DNA of 28,669 nucleotides. It comes from Proteromonas lacertae (taxonomy: Eukaryota > Sar > Bigyra > Opalinata > Proteromonadidae). A program made the translations under genes and the position numbers. Positions 1-11,289 of this stretch are shown piece by piece (within the stretch, counting starts at the first letter, position 1; every line of letters begins with the position of its first letter). The notes under the pieces were generated by a model. That model was not told the DNA's origin. It did not search any database and worked only from the letters and a program-made list of their open reading frames with translations. The stretch is taken from positions 1 to 28,669 of the forward strand of contig NGBS01000393.1 in NCBI GenBank assembly GCA_002245135.1, read 5' to 3'.

Positions 1-3000
1 TCAGATAATTTGTTTAATAATTCATTATACTTATCATTATTTCTATTCACTTCATTACCATCATTATACAATGAAGTAATATATTTCTCAAACACTAGGT
101 TTGACAGAATTGGATCTCTCTGCACTAATGCTATTAATGGATCTATAATATCACATAGACTAATATTCAAATCAGGCAATTCTCCATCTCTATATGTTCT
201 ATACAATTTCACTCTTTTACTAATCTCTTCAGTTTCTATTATTGAATGTGATCTTTCTTTTCTCTTTTGTTGTTGATTTATCAATATATAATTATCAGAA
301 TTCATTTTCTCTTTTCTAAATCTCATCTTTGGTGGTGGCATTAATGCACTTTCTAAATCATTAGGTATTTTCTGTTGTGGATCATAATTATTATTATTCA
401 TTAGTTGATTTCTTTGAGTGTAAAGTGGTGTATTTAATGCTTCCATTGCTGATTGTGTTGGATTGTATATAAATCCTTCTTCGCCAATTTGTGTTATACT
501 CTGACTCCACCATGCCGATTGTGATTGAGTATTTCTAATTGCCATTATCTATGTAAATAAATATATAATAATTATTATACACTATCTTGTGATAATTGAC
601 TTTGAGTCCATGAACTATTAATTGATATTGGTTTATACTCACATTCAGTGGGAGAGTGGAACAATTCATTCTTATAATTAGCTGTATGTGAAAATAACTT
701 CAATAATAATGGTGTACTATATTTAATCCAATTATCTTGACATTTATCTAATGGCAGTTTAGTCAATAAATCAAAATATCTATTTAAATGACTTTCACTA
801 TTACAGTAATTCTCATCTAAAAATGAAAATATCATTTCTTCAACTTTATCATTATCATCATTCAATCCACTTAACAATATTTCTGATATAATAGTCTTCA
901 ATCTATCTTCATTCAATTGATTATAAAACCATATTAACAACTCATAGAATTTGATTCTAATTGACTCATTTTCATGTTTTTTAATTCCAATTATTGATAA
1001 TTCACTATTATCAAAGTAACACATATAATCCTTTTCTTCTTTCGTCATTAACATTGGAATGAATACTTTGAATTGATCTAATAAATATAATATTACATTT
1101 GGATCACTATCTCTTATTAATTGAGGTATAATTCTTTTTAATAAACTACAACATTCACTATCTTTATATAATTCATCATGAATAGATTCATATAGGTTGA
1201 TTCTATTTGTTCCTTGAACATTATTGGAGGATAACATTGTATATGAATATTCTAATAAACTGTGATTCAATAATTTTGGATAATGAGCTATACATTTGTT
1301 TATTATTGAACTGAATTTATCATAATTCCTTTCAGCAAATAAATCCATTAAATATTGACTTATCATTTGAGGTAATTGATCAAGTTTAAATTCATACTGT
1401 TTTACTGATAAAGCTGCAATTTCTGAAGCTAATAAATATTCATCCTTTATATTTGACTTTATTGAAGTCATTAAACCTTTCATGAATGTAGGAATATCAA
1501 ATGATGAAACTGGTCCAATAATTTCACAATTTAGCTGTAAGAAACAACCAAATAACAGTAAACCACTTCGTTTAACAATATGTACAAATGTAGCATCGTC
1601 TTTATCTAATAAACTAAGTGGAACAGTATAATCTAATGTTAATTCAGGTATATATTTACTCCATTTAGTTAAGAGGTTTTTTAATATTTTAACATTACAT
1701 AAAACAACACTTTGTCTTGTATATGGAATACAATTGATTAAATGATTGATAAAACCATTAACATATGTTAATTGTATTGATGAAGTAAAATTACAATCCC
1801 ATTCTGATAATATTAAACATAAATCTCTCATAATATAATGAAAACTATTATTCTTATTATTCTCTTTATCAATATCTAATAAACACTGCATCAATGGAAT
1901 AACCAAATGTTGAGCATATTTGGAGAAAAGTTTTGGTCTATTCAATATAATTTTCATTATAAAGAATCTTGTTAGTAAAGAAGCAGATGAATCTGATAGT
2001 TTAATAATCCAATTATCCAACCATATTGGTGGATTTACCCAACTACTGGAGAATTTCATATAAACATGATCAATAATCTGTAACATAGCAACCATTGAAT
2101 AAGTATTGTTAATAGGATCTAATTCAATATAATTACCATAATTATTCTTTGGTATTTGATTATTACTATCATTTGATTCTGTTTTATTAATATTTGTTTC
2201 TACTTGTGATGCTAAGGAAGAACCAACTAAATATTGACTTAGAAATGATTGAGTAGAATAACTATTATTTGGTTTAGTATAACTACTTCTCATATTGGTT
2301 ATAACATTATTCCATTCTTCAGATTGATATTCAGTTTCAACTTCAAATTCTAATGGAACAGACGGAGAAACATTATCCCACAAACATTCACCTTTCATTT
2401 GATCCTCTTTAAACACTAAACCATCATAAAATTTCTGTTCTGTTTGTGTATTTCTTACAACTGTTGCTAAACAATCAAATGCATAAACTGTGTATTCTTT
2501 ATATAGTTTATCTTCTGGAGCTTTAGTTACAGCACTTTGTCTTCCTTTTGAACATAATAATCGAGTAATTTCATTACCTTTGGAATTCATACCTGCATAA
2601 TGTTGACATAAATCTTTTCTAATTTGTTCTGGTGTTAAAACATCATAAATCACACTTAATAGTTTAAATGAAAAGATTTTGGATGGTAATATTGGTTGAT
2701 AATCAGCCATTGGGATTGTCTGTTCTATTATGTTTAATGCATATTGTATCAATGAAACTTTATTACCATTATTCTCAATATAAGGAGTTGTTATAATATC
2801 AAGTAATAGATTATTATCTAATTTCATTAATAATGGAAATATGATGTATTTATGTAATAATTGAATATAATGAATTGCATCTGATGAATTTGTTAATAAA
2901 TTGATATAATAGTGTAGCAATATCAATATGGATGTCTTTTCACGTTTTATTGATTTAGACAAATGTATAAATGATGATATGATTTGATTCAAATCAATAT

Positions 3001-6000
3001 GATTCTCTTCATTACATGTCAATCTTAACAAATCAAACAATAATGGCGAACCTGTTTGAATTAATAATAATAATAGATTCTGTAATGTTGTTGTATATTT
3101 GATATATAAGACACTACCAACAGTTAATTCTGATGTACTTAATGGAAAGTACTTTTCAGCTACAAGCAATAATAAATCATATATATTATCTTCAAATTCA
3201 TTATTCTGAATTGTATCTAATGTATAATTCAATTTACTTGTATGAACAATTCCTCTAATGATATATGGCACAATATCTAAGAACATTTTTACATCTATTG
3301 GATTTATATCTGGTTGTTTCATGAATCTCTCTAATGATGAATAAATAGAAGACCAAAATGAAGATGGTATAGTTGATATTGAATATAACTTCATAGTTGC
3401 TGATATTATAGAAATGAATATTTTCAATGAAGTCATATCAGAAGATGATGCTGAAACTGTTAGTATTTGTGGAAATGTATTAATCCATATATCTTTAAAA
3501 TAATTGGGTGGATTTGGTAAAGTACTTAAGTAGTTTAATACAGCAGTTAATATCACACAAATTCTATTAAAATGAGTTGTAATATGGCATAACAAATAGG
3601 AGATATTATCTTTGCATTTATCTTCAATTATAAACAGTTTTATCCATTCTTTAGATATTTCTGAATGTAAATAGTTATTCTGAAATATATCATCACCACA
3701 ATTAATCATTGTATCTAATAAACCATTTTGAATATTCAATTTAAAACCACAATAATAGGATAATGACAATAAATCACCTGCAAACACATACATTTCATCA
3801 GAACAATCTTTAGACAATGAAAATACTTGAATTACTAACTTTGAACCATATTCTTCAATATTATTAATATATGTAAATAATCCAATCTTACCTAATGAAA
3901 CTAATCCTTTTATTAATCGATGACAAGCAAATAATGAATCAGGTAAATGCTTAATATCCCATTGAGACACAATAGGCAATAGTTTATTCAATTTATCATT
4001 GAAATATGACTTGATTTGATATGAATATTGTGATTGAACTAAAGCTTGAGTGAATAAATGAGCTGATGCTAATAATGGTGTATTACTGTTATGCCAAAAC
4101 TCTAAGAAACCTAACACCTTTGGATTAACAATAGAATACCATATATTTAGTAATAATAATTCATTTATGATATGATTCAACGAAATCGTCGGATAATTCA
4201 CTAATAAGGATGATAAAAATCCATACAATCTTCTAAAACATTCTGCTCTTAATTGTCCAATTTGATCAACTTGATTGGGTGAACAAAATGGAAATAATTC
4301 ACTAAATGATATGTTATTAGTAGGAAACATATTTAAGAAATAAGCACAATAATCTAATACATGACAAATTTGATTAGATTCTATTACATCACCTGAATTA
4401 TTTCTCTTTTTAGAATCACTTGAATTATCTGGTTCAAATAATAAAGATATATCACATAATTCCATTTGAATTAACCATTGATAACAATCTAATATTCCAC
4501 CAAATCTACTTAACCATTTCATTATATCATTACACACATTTGTGTTATTTATATCAAATGGTGATAATATATCACCTTCAATTAACTCTCTAAATCCTTT
4601 AATAGAATGTTCTCGAATATAATTCGCTATATATATCTTTGGATTTGTTTCAATTTGTGTAAATAAATCAATACATTCTCTTCTATAATCAGTTTCACCA
4701 CTTGAAACACCTTCTAATAATATTGGAGTAATATCTCCAATTCCATTTACATATTTATTTCTCTCTCTATTGGTTTGTTTTAATGTATTAAACACTTCTC
4801 TTTTTAATATTATTTTCTTATAATGACTGATTGCTTCTATACATTTCTTATTCGTTGTCAATCCAATTTTATCTAAATGTGATAATCTTAAAGATAATAA
4901 CAAAGTCATTAATATTTCCAAACAGGATAAATCAATCAATTGTAATTCTTCTCTGTATGTTCTATAGATCATTGAAAATGTTGTAACAGCACCAAGTCTT
5001 TTGTAAGGATCAGAATGAGTACATAATAACAATAACCTTCTTAATAAAGAATCAAATTGAATAATATCTAATTTTATCTTTCTAGAACTTCTTTGCTTTA
5101 TTGACCATTTTAAAAACTCTGAATAAGCAATTGAACCGTAATTACGTAATGCACCATTTGTTTTATCACCTAATGCTTCTGTAATACAATCAATTAAGAT
5201 AATTGTATCTTCTTCATTTCCTCTGCCACTAGAAAACCAATGAATTAATTGCATTGTTAATGGTTGAAACAGTTGTTTTGACACACTTTCTAAATCTACA
5301 GATAATTGCAACAATCCAGTAAATAAAGGTTTTAATACATTACCATGAACTGATTTAGTGGAATTCATTGAATCACCAATTATATAAATAATAACACTAT
5401 GCAGAAACTCACTACTTGCTACTTTGACTTGCCTATTCGTAGATTTCTTTGCTAAATCCAATACTCTTGGGATAATAATCGTCAATGGAAATGATATTGT
5501 TTTTATATTATCACATGCTAATTGTATATTTAATGATGATAAAGGATCCCATGATATATATTTAGGTATTATCTCTTTGATGTTTGGTATAATATATCTA
5601 TTATTTCCTCCAATATGTCCTAATAATAACAAAATTCGATGCTGTAAAGATCTATTACCAATACTTGACTTTATTACTTTATCTAATCGTTTTGAAGATT
5701 TTGTTGCTTTTTCTATATACAAATTAATAATTATAATATTTATATTTATACCTTTTACTACTTCGTCTTGACTTTCATCTTTAGTAATTAAATAATTATG
5801 CAAAGGTTGTAACAATCTATAATAATCTTCTTCCCTTTCGATTTTATTGGATTGAACCAGTATCTCAGTCATATTCAGTACACTTTCCATTATATCTGCA
5901 TTATTATAACCTCCTATTTCAAATCCTTTAATAATTATTTCTATTTGACTATTGATTGACAAACATTCTATTGGAGCTAATAATAATGTATGTAAAATAT

Positions 6001-8403
6001 TAACCAAAACTTCACTTTGATATTGTGTTAATGATAATAATAACTCATTTAAGAATACTGTGAAATAATCTAAACATTGTTTTCTATATTATTAATTATA
6101 TATTATAAAAATTATATAAAATATTATACTTTTCAGAATGAGATTCTATATTGGTGAAATATTTCATTTTATTACACAATTCAAATACCAATTTAATCAA
6201 TTGATAAAATCCAATAATCATTGGCAATAAATGCGATTTCTGTATATATAATCTACCTAAAATTGGTATATAATCAAACAGAATATTAAACTTAATCATT
6301 GGATATATTGTGATATTGAAATGACATAAATTGGTAAAGAATAAATAATCTATTGGATTAGTGAATTTAATTGAATATGAATCACTATTAACAGTAGCAG
6401 TAGCAGTAGCAGTAGGTGCATTAGTAGTAGTTGTAGTTGTTGATGTTGTTGAGTTTGTTGTATTTACTGTATTATTCAGTGTATTATCTGTATTTTTGAA
6501 ATCTTCGACTGTATAACTCAAATCAAGTGTATTTATATAATTATTCATTGTTTCTATTATCTTACTACAAAACAATGAATATATTTCATCTAATATCTTT
6601 AAATCTTCTTCTTTACATATGTATTTCGTTTCTACTTTTCTATTCATTATATCCATCATATCTTTCCAGTAATAAATGTATGGATTATATAAATATTTTG
6701 ATTCACTTATATCAGATCCTTCTGGTGAATATCTTATTGTGGATAATAAACTATTAGTCAACTATTTATATAAATAAATAAATAAAATATAATTATATAA
6801 ATACAATAAATTCTCTTAGATCATATTCAATATCACTCCATTTATAAACAGAAATCAATAATTTCAATATTGTAATTGAGAATATTTCTATATCTCTTGA
6901 TATCATATATGGTAATGACAATAACTGACTGGTTATTAATGTTTTCATATGATCTAAACATTGAGCTGGAGGTGTTTCATTTGTTAATATGTTTATTATA
7001 TTGGCATAGGCTAATAAGATATTATTATTCGATTTTCTTGTAGAATAATCATTACTATTATTGTTTGAATTATTATTGGATTCTACTGTAAATTGAGTAC
7101 AATTATATATCTTTAATAAACACTATTTATAATAATAATAATATATATATATAATACAGGATATAATAAATTAGGTGAATATTTTGATAATGGTATACAC
7201 ATCTCTCTTATTCCAGTAATACCTATTCTTCTATTCATTTCACTACTTGCATCTTGTAATAAACCTAAAAATGAACTATTATAGTAATTCAACAAAGAAG
7301 CAGCTTCTTCTTGTGGTAAATTAGAAATTCTTTCACTTAACTATTGAAAAAATAATAACATTTATAATTTCAATATATATATATATATATACACATGTAA
7401 TAAAACTTTCAATAGCTGGAAATCCTAGTCTTTGTAACTTCACTGATTGTTTTTCACAACATAATAATAACAATTTAAACACATATTGAGATTTAATAGT
7501 AATATATTCGTCAAATAAACCACAGTGATTTCTTATTAGTTTCAGTGCAGAATATTGAACATAATATCTACTTAATCCAGCAGGAATTGAAATAGCAGTT
7601 TTAAATATATTCTCATATAACGATTTCATTGTATTTTTATTGTTTATTATTACATCTTTTACATCAGATGAGAGTATATTACTTATACCTTTGATTGAAC
7701 CACCTAATTCTTGAAATTTGGGATTTTTGATTGTAAAGTTTTTGGATATACATTTTAACAGTAAATCTGTTATATTTACCGTATTAGATTCCATTTCTTT
7801 TGGATAATATTCAATCAACATACCTAATACGTGATATACTTTACCATTTACACTTTGACTTGATTTACCTATTCTCAAATCCCTCAATAACCATTCTGCT
7901 ATTTCATTTATTGGACTAATCAAAACATCTATCAGGTGATGGCTAATTAAACGTTTAATTGGTTTTAAACTACTCTCTTTTACCATTGAGTCTTTTTCTT
8001 TCTTAAATACACTAAAACATACATCCATTATTCCAGTACTATGTTCATTAATTAACTCGGTATGTGTATTTATGTATTTGGATATAAAACATAATACCAA
8101 TTTTCTTACTTTTGCAAGCTCTTTTATATTTATATTCTGGGGAGTAGTAGTTTCCTGCAAAAAATGGAGTAAATCTGGTGGATTGCTTGAATGGAACAAA
8201 GTGTAATTGAAAAGGGCTAATAAAAATATATATTCACTATATATACCTAATCTGGCATTATCAATTCTCTCTACTAAGGTAATCTTTTCAATTTGTTTGA
8301 CTAATGCTTCAGGATCACATATTATGTTTGTATCACCTATCAATTTATCCAAATTCCTTAAACATGAAGATAATTCTTCAATTTCGGGTATTTCTTTAAC
8401 CAT
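1..8403 (-). CDS. dnapkcs: DNA-PKcs, N-terminal two thirds, cut by window edge
   Basis: Catalytic subunit of the DNA-dependent protein kinase, which binds Ku at double-strand breaks in the nucleus and drives non-homologous end joining. Six exons: 8403-7393, 7340-7158, 7122-6805, 6761-6130, 6083-581 and 548-1, giving about 2,730 residues; the human protein is about 4,128. The visible part is the HEAT-repeat solenoid. Recognised by recall of the human sequence: PMIIGFYQLIKLV near residue 680 matches human PLISGFYKLLSITV, NTQTEQKFYDGLVF near 1,920 matches NTQTEPKFYKGFLF, and YRDGELPDLNI near 2,690 matches YRHGDLPDIQI. The FAT, kinase and FATC parts must lie left of the window. The start is the ATG at 8403, with no good upstream alternative. 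Residues around 615-635 hold a Thr/Ala/Asn low-complexity insert. All joins keep frame. Identification is firm; exact splice sites are inferred. Confidence 0.95.
410..620 (-). other. SQ/TQ cluster of DNA-PKcs, ABCDE-like
   Basis: Across the last intron the protein reads SWTQSQLSQDS, then NTQSQSAWWSQSITQ, then PTQS and YTQ, roughly residues 2,538-2,590. Human DNA-PKcs has its T2609 (ABCDE) autophosphorylation cluster at the matching place, just before the conserved YRHGDLPD segment. The density of SQ/TQ sites is seen directly; the function is inferred from the human protein. Confidence 0.75.
549..580 (-). other. DNA-PKcs intron 5, 32 nt
   Basis: Begins GTATAATA and ends TTACATAG on the minus strand. 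Removing it joins LSQDS to IMAIRN in frame and keeps an SQ/TQ-rich segment continuous; without removal the frame stops at once. Confidence 0.88.
2190..2295 (-). other. Ser-rich segment of DNA-PKcs, PQR-like
   Basis: Around residue 1,980 the protein is rich in Ser, Thr and Gln (SYSTQSFLSQYL, then SSLASQVE). It follows the conserved NTQTE.KFY block and an acidic stretch, as the S2056 (PQR) cluster does in the human protein. Role inferred by position. Confidence 0.6.
6084..6129 (-). other. DNA-PKcs intron 4, 46 nt
   Basis: Begins GTATAATA and ends AATATAG. It splits a lysine codon and joins NIESHSEK to KQCLDYFTVF, matching the order of the human protein. Confidence 0.85.
6762..6804 (-). other. 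DNA-PKcs intron 3, 43 nt
   Basis: Begins GTATTTAT and ends TAAATAG. It joins YDLREFI to LTNSLLST in frame. Confidence 0.85.
7123..7157 (-). other. DNA-PKcs intron 2, 35 nt
   Basis: Begins GTATTATA and ends TAAATAG. It joins SPNLLYP to CLLKIYNC in frame. Confidence 0.85.
7341..7392 (-). other. DNA-PKcs intron 1, 52 nt
   Basis: Begins with GTAT and a TA run and ends TCAATAG. It joins AIESFITC to LSERISNLP in frame. The nearby alternative GT two bases upstream would give an immediate stop. Confidence 0.85.
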
Positions 8404-8514
8404 TTTGGAAAGGCGGGATTTTTGATTTTTCGAGCCAAATTAGATTTTTTTTCAAATTATTTTAGTGTATTATGTTATGCTAATTAATAACTGATATAAA
8501 ATAATAGTACAGAG
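8404..8514 (-). promoter_or_regulatory. DNA-PKcs promoter region with E2F-like site
   Basis: This is the whole non-transposon DNA between the start codon and the Tc1-like end. It is A/T-rich except for GGCGGGA at 8412-8418 (TCCCGCC on the gene strand), 9-15 bases before the ATG. That resembles the core of E2F/DP sites, which control S-phase and repair genes in many eukaryotes. No clear TATA element was assigned. Confidence 0.45.
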
Positions 8515-8536
8515 TACAGAGTTTTTCGTTTTGTTC
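8515..8536 (+). repeat. Tc1-like terminal inverted repeat, left
   Basis: Starts TACAGAGTTTTTCG and pairs with 15759-15780 with one mismatch in 22 bases. A second shared block (GATC.TTG.GTTTTGGA) lies further in on both sides. Confidence 0.7.
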
Positions 8537-9225
8537 CTTTTCTTCTGAAGTTGCTTAATAGGTTATAAAAGAGTTGGTTATTTTTTGTGTGTGTATTTTT
8601 TGGGATCTTGTGTTTTGGATATCCACTCAAAATTTGGACACCCTATTTCTAGAGGTGTTTCAACCTCAATAATTATATTTATCTTGCTATAATCATAAAA
8701 CTAAGCGTTTCTGAACTTATCTTTGTATTTCGTTAACTTTCAATTCACACATTATGACATTATTTTTAAAATTTGAGCACCTCATGGTCCAGACTATAGA
8801 GCATAATAACTGCATCTTGGATCTCCAATTTTATTTATATATTATGATTATTGAATGAGAGTGCTCAAAAAATAACAAGAATCGAAACAAACATAAGTTT
8901 GATCATTTTTTCAATTTTTATTTTTTGAGCACCTGCCTCCTATAGGAAGTAAGGGCTCAATATAATAATATATTATGTGTATATGATGATTATTAAACTT
9001 ATTTATTTAATTGATTAATAATTGATTTATAGCATAATAAAATAATACACATATGTAAATATTTATACTTTTATCAAACATATTTGTAAATATTTCTAAT
9101 TATAAACATATAAAACACTAACAGATGTATATTTATTTGTTACTCAATGATAATTTAACCTTTGTCTTAAAAATCAAATCAAAAATCCATAATAACATCA
9201 ATGTGTCTTTTTTCTCAGTTTGCAT
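8537..9225. other. Non-coding stretch with GGTGCTCAAA repeats
   Basis: No gene was recognised. It has a perfect 15-bp inverted repeat, 8861-8875 against 8918-8932 (GTGCTCAAAAAATAA), 42 bases apart. Further GAGCACCT and CTCAAA copies lie near 8766, 8626 and 8955. This may be subterminal DNA of the enclosing transposon or the remains of another small element. Confidence 0.5.
8861..8932. repeat. 15-bp perfect inverted repeat
   Basis: Arms 8861-8875 and 8918-8932 match over all 15 bases, and each contains the GTGCTCAAA motif that recurs nearby. Confidence 0.8.
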
Positions 9226-9930
9226 AGCTTCTGTCGCGCGCGATAAAGAAATTTGCGCGGTAAAGGAAGTAATAAGTTTCCATTAAAGTGAATATGTTAA
9301 TACTTATTTGGAAGGCCGAGTAAATATAAATATAACATTATTTTGTCTAATAAATTACATATGTTGAAATTGTTATCAAGTTTTCAATAAGATTTATATC
9401 ATCTATTATTAATCTTTGTAATTATTTTTTTATTTAAATCGCTAGAATATATTAGCATATATGTCTTATTATCATATTGATATATATATAGCACCCTTTA
9501 AAAAAATATTAAAGAAAAAAGAAAATACGTTCAAGCCTTCTTCAAGCCAATATTTTATTTTTTATTTCAAACCATCGTAACATCGATTTTGTTTAATCTT
9601 TTCATCAAAGAACTGTTTATTTCAATTTCTTCCTGTGATATATGCAATAAAAATAATGTTAAATGATAGAAATAATTAAGATGGATATAAAGTGAATATT
9701 TATGAATAATTGAACATAACTATTGTATATGACTGTTATAAGACAAAATGATTATATATTCATGCATAGCGTAATGACATTAACAATAATATTATATTAG
9801 ATCTAAATATAAACAATTACTTCCTTTACCGCGCAAATTTCTTTATCGCGCGCGACAGCTTCTACTATAGCTAAATTTGCACCTTCTTCTACTACTTTAC
9901 CTTCTTTACTAATACACTATAAAATTACCA
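9180..9930 (-). pseudogene. Coding-like scrap split by a MITE, possibly a biotinyl-type domain
   Basis: With the 624-bp insertion and one target copy set aside, the minus strand at about 9,910-9,864 and 9,232-9,190 has an open run containing KVVEEGANLAIVEAM followed by QTEK. The EG..L.IVEAM pattern recalls biotinyl/lipoyl carrier domains, where a modified lysine follows the AM; here that place is glutamine. The run is short and has no start or downstream partner. It is probably a fragment of a host gene carried in the nest. Weak call. Confidence 0.25.
9233..9856. mobile_element. 624-bp MITE with 41-bp perfect terminal repeats
   Basis: The ends match perfectly over 41 bases (9233-9273 and 9816-9856), starting GTCGCGCGCGATAAAG, strikingly GC-rich for this DNA. 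A 7-bp direct repeat AGCTTCT flanks it at 9226-9232 and 9857-9863. There is no coding capacity. The core motif TCAAGCC-TTCT-TCAAGCC is at 9531-9548. Identical ends and target copies indicate a recent insertion. The superfamily is not certain; a 7-bp duplication is unusual and 5 bp with a longer TIR is also possible. Confidence 0.88.
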
Positions 9931-9933
9931 GTT

Positions 9934-10532
9934 GTTGTGCGCCGTTGAGCGTTAAGAAAACTTTTTTCAATTCTAAAATGATAGTGTGTGGTTTGATGGC
10001 GAGTTATATGCAAATATAATCTTACTTTGTCATATAAGCTACATCTGCGATATATAGTTTTTTGAACTTTATTTAAACATATTGAAAACAATTATAATTT
10101 TATTTTTAATTTTTTTGCTTCAATCACTACTAGAGTTAAAAATACATTAGTTTAAGCAATTAAATCGCACATATTTAGATGTTAAGACACTTAAAAACGA
10201 AAAAATTAAAAATCTATTCAAGCCTCATTCAAGCCTGTTTTTTCAAAATAAATTTTAAGCAGGTAAATGCAATAAGTAGGTATTCTTTTTCTATTTAAAG
10301 CCTTTATCCCGATGTCTACTATTGTTATAAGCATTTAAAATAATATAAAAATAAAAAGTGTTTCCAGTACAGGAACCTAAACACGACTATACGATAATAG
10401 GCCAACGTAACTATTTTGGAAAACAAAGTGTTGATTAGTAATATTGAAGGGCCAGAGGTTACGTATATAATATTAGAATTGAAAAAAGTCTTCTGAACGC
10501 TCAACGGAGCATTTAGCTCAACGGCGCACAAC
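9934..10532. mobile_element. Small element 1 of the GTTGTGCGCC family
   Basis: The terminal repeats are GTTGTGCGCCGTTGAGC at 9934-9950 and its complement at 10516-10532, 17 bases perfect. Homology then continues inward (ACTTTTTTCAATTCTAA on both sides) after a short internal duplication in the right arm. Flanks are ACCAGTT and ACCAGTC, a probable imperfect target duplication. The core motif TCAAGCC-TCAT-TCAAGCC lies at 10218-10235. It is non-coding and non-autonomous. Confidence 0.8.
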
Positions 10533-10544
10533 ACCAGTCATTGA

Positions 10545-10690
10545 TACAAGTTAAGAATTTGGAATGATTTACTTCAGGTTTTGGAATCATGCTTTGATAA
10601 TTTTCTTTCTAAAGCATTTCTTACATCTATAGTGAAGCTACCTCCATAACCTTCTACTAATCTTTTCATATATTGTACAGCTACTTCTTT
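10545..10690 (-). pseudogene. Short coding-like fragment, unrecognised
   Basis: Between two small elements the minus strand has an open run containing KEVAVQYMKRLVEGYGG and IDVRNALERKL, ending at a stop. Amino-acid usage looks protein-like, but I do not recognise the family. It may be part of the same host gene scrap as the sequence right of element 2, from which element 2 would have split it. Confidence 0.3.
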
Positions 10691-10713
10691 AACTTTGTAT
10701 AACTTTTACTTTT

Positions 10714-11285
10714 GTTGTGCGCCGTTTGTCATAGTTGGCCGTTTGTCTACCAGACACTTTTAAAACAAACTAAATGTATATTCTTACTTGTCTTGATAAA
10801 AATTTTTACTTTTATACTTACTTTGTTATATGACCTACCTCTGCAGTATACTTTTTTGTTTTCTAGAAATTATTGAAGCAAACTAAATGTATATTTAGCT
10901 AATATAGACTAACTTAATGTTGATCATAATACATTTAAAATGAAAAAAGAAAATATTGAATCAAGCCTCACTCAAGCCTACTTTTACATTTCTTTTTTTA
11001 TATAGAAAGATTTAATAAATATTATATTCTAATCATTTCATCTAATATATTATAATCTATATTAGCTAAATATACATTTAGCTTGCTTCAAAAATTTCTA
11101 GATAACAAACGGCGCAAATATTCAAACTATTTATATTAACAAAAAAGTATACTGCAGATATAGGTCATATAACAAAGTAAGTATAAAAGTAACAATTTTT
11201 CATCAAGACAAGTAAGAATATACATTTAGTTTGTTTTAAAAGTATGTGGTAGACAAATGGCCAACTATGACAAATGGCGCACAAC
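10714..11285. mobile_element. Small element 2 of the GTTGTGCGCC family, long foldback
   Basis: The left arm from 10714 and right arm ending 11285 are near-identical inverted copies over about 145 bp and still align to about 200 bp, so nearly the whole element folds back on itself. Each arm starts GTTGTGCGCC and then has two (G/A)TTTGTC repeats. The right arm also contains an internal insert carrying a second GCGCCGTTTGTTAT. The core motif TCAAGCC-TCAC-TCAAGCC is at 10961-10978, near the centre. There is no convincing target duplication and no coding capacity. Confidence 0.85.
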
Positions 11286-11289
11286 ATTT

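Noticed and set aside
10-276. Plus-strand open frame at the left edge
   Set aside because: It lies opposite the last visible DNA-PKcs exon, which shows clear family similarity; no independent support.
5424-5771. Plus-strand open frame of 115 codons
   Set aside because: Antisense to conserved DNA-PKcs coding sequence and hydrophobic only because of AT-rich codons.
6527-6757. Plus-strand hydrophobic open frame suggesting a membrane protein
   Set aside because: Antisense shadow of DNA-PKcs exon 4.
9909-10534. Two minus-strand open frames of 60-70 codons
   Set aside because: They run across the terminal repeats of small element 1; no protein-like composition or family resemblance.
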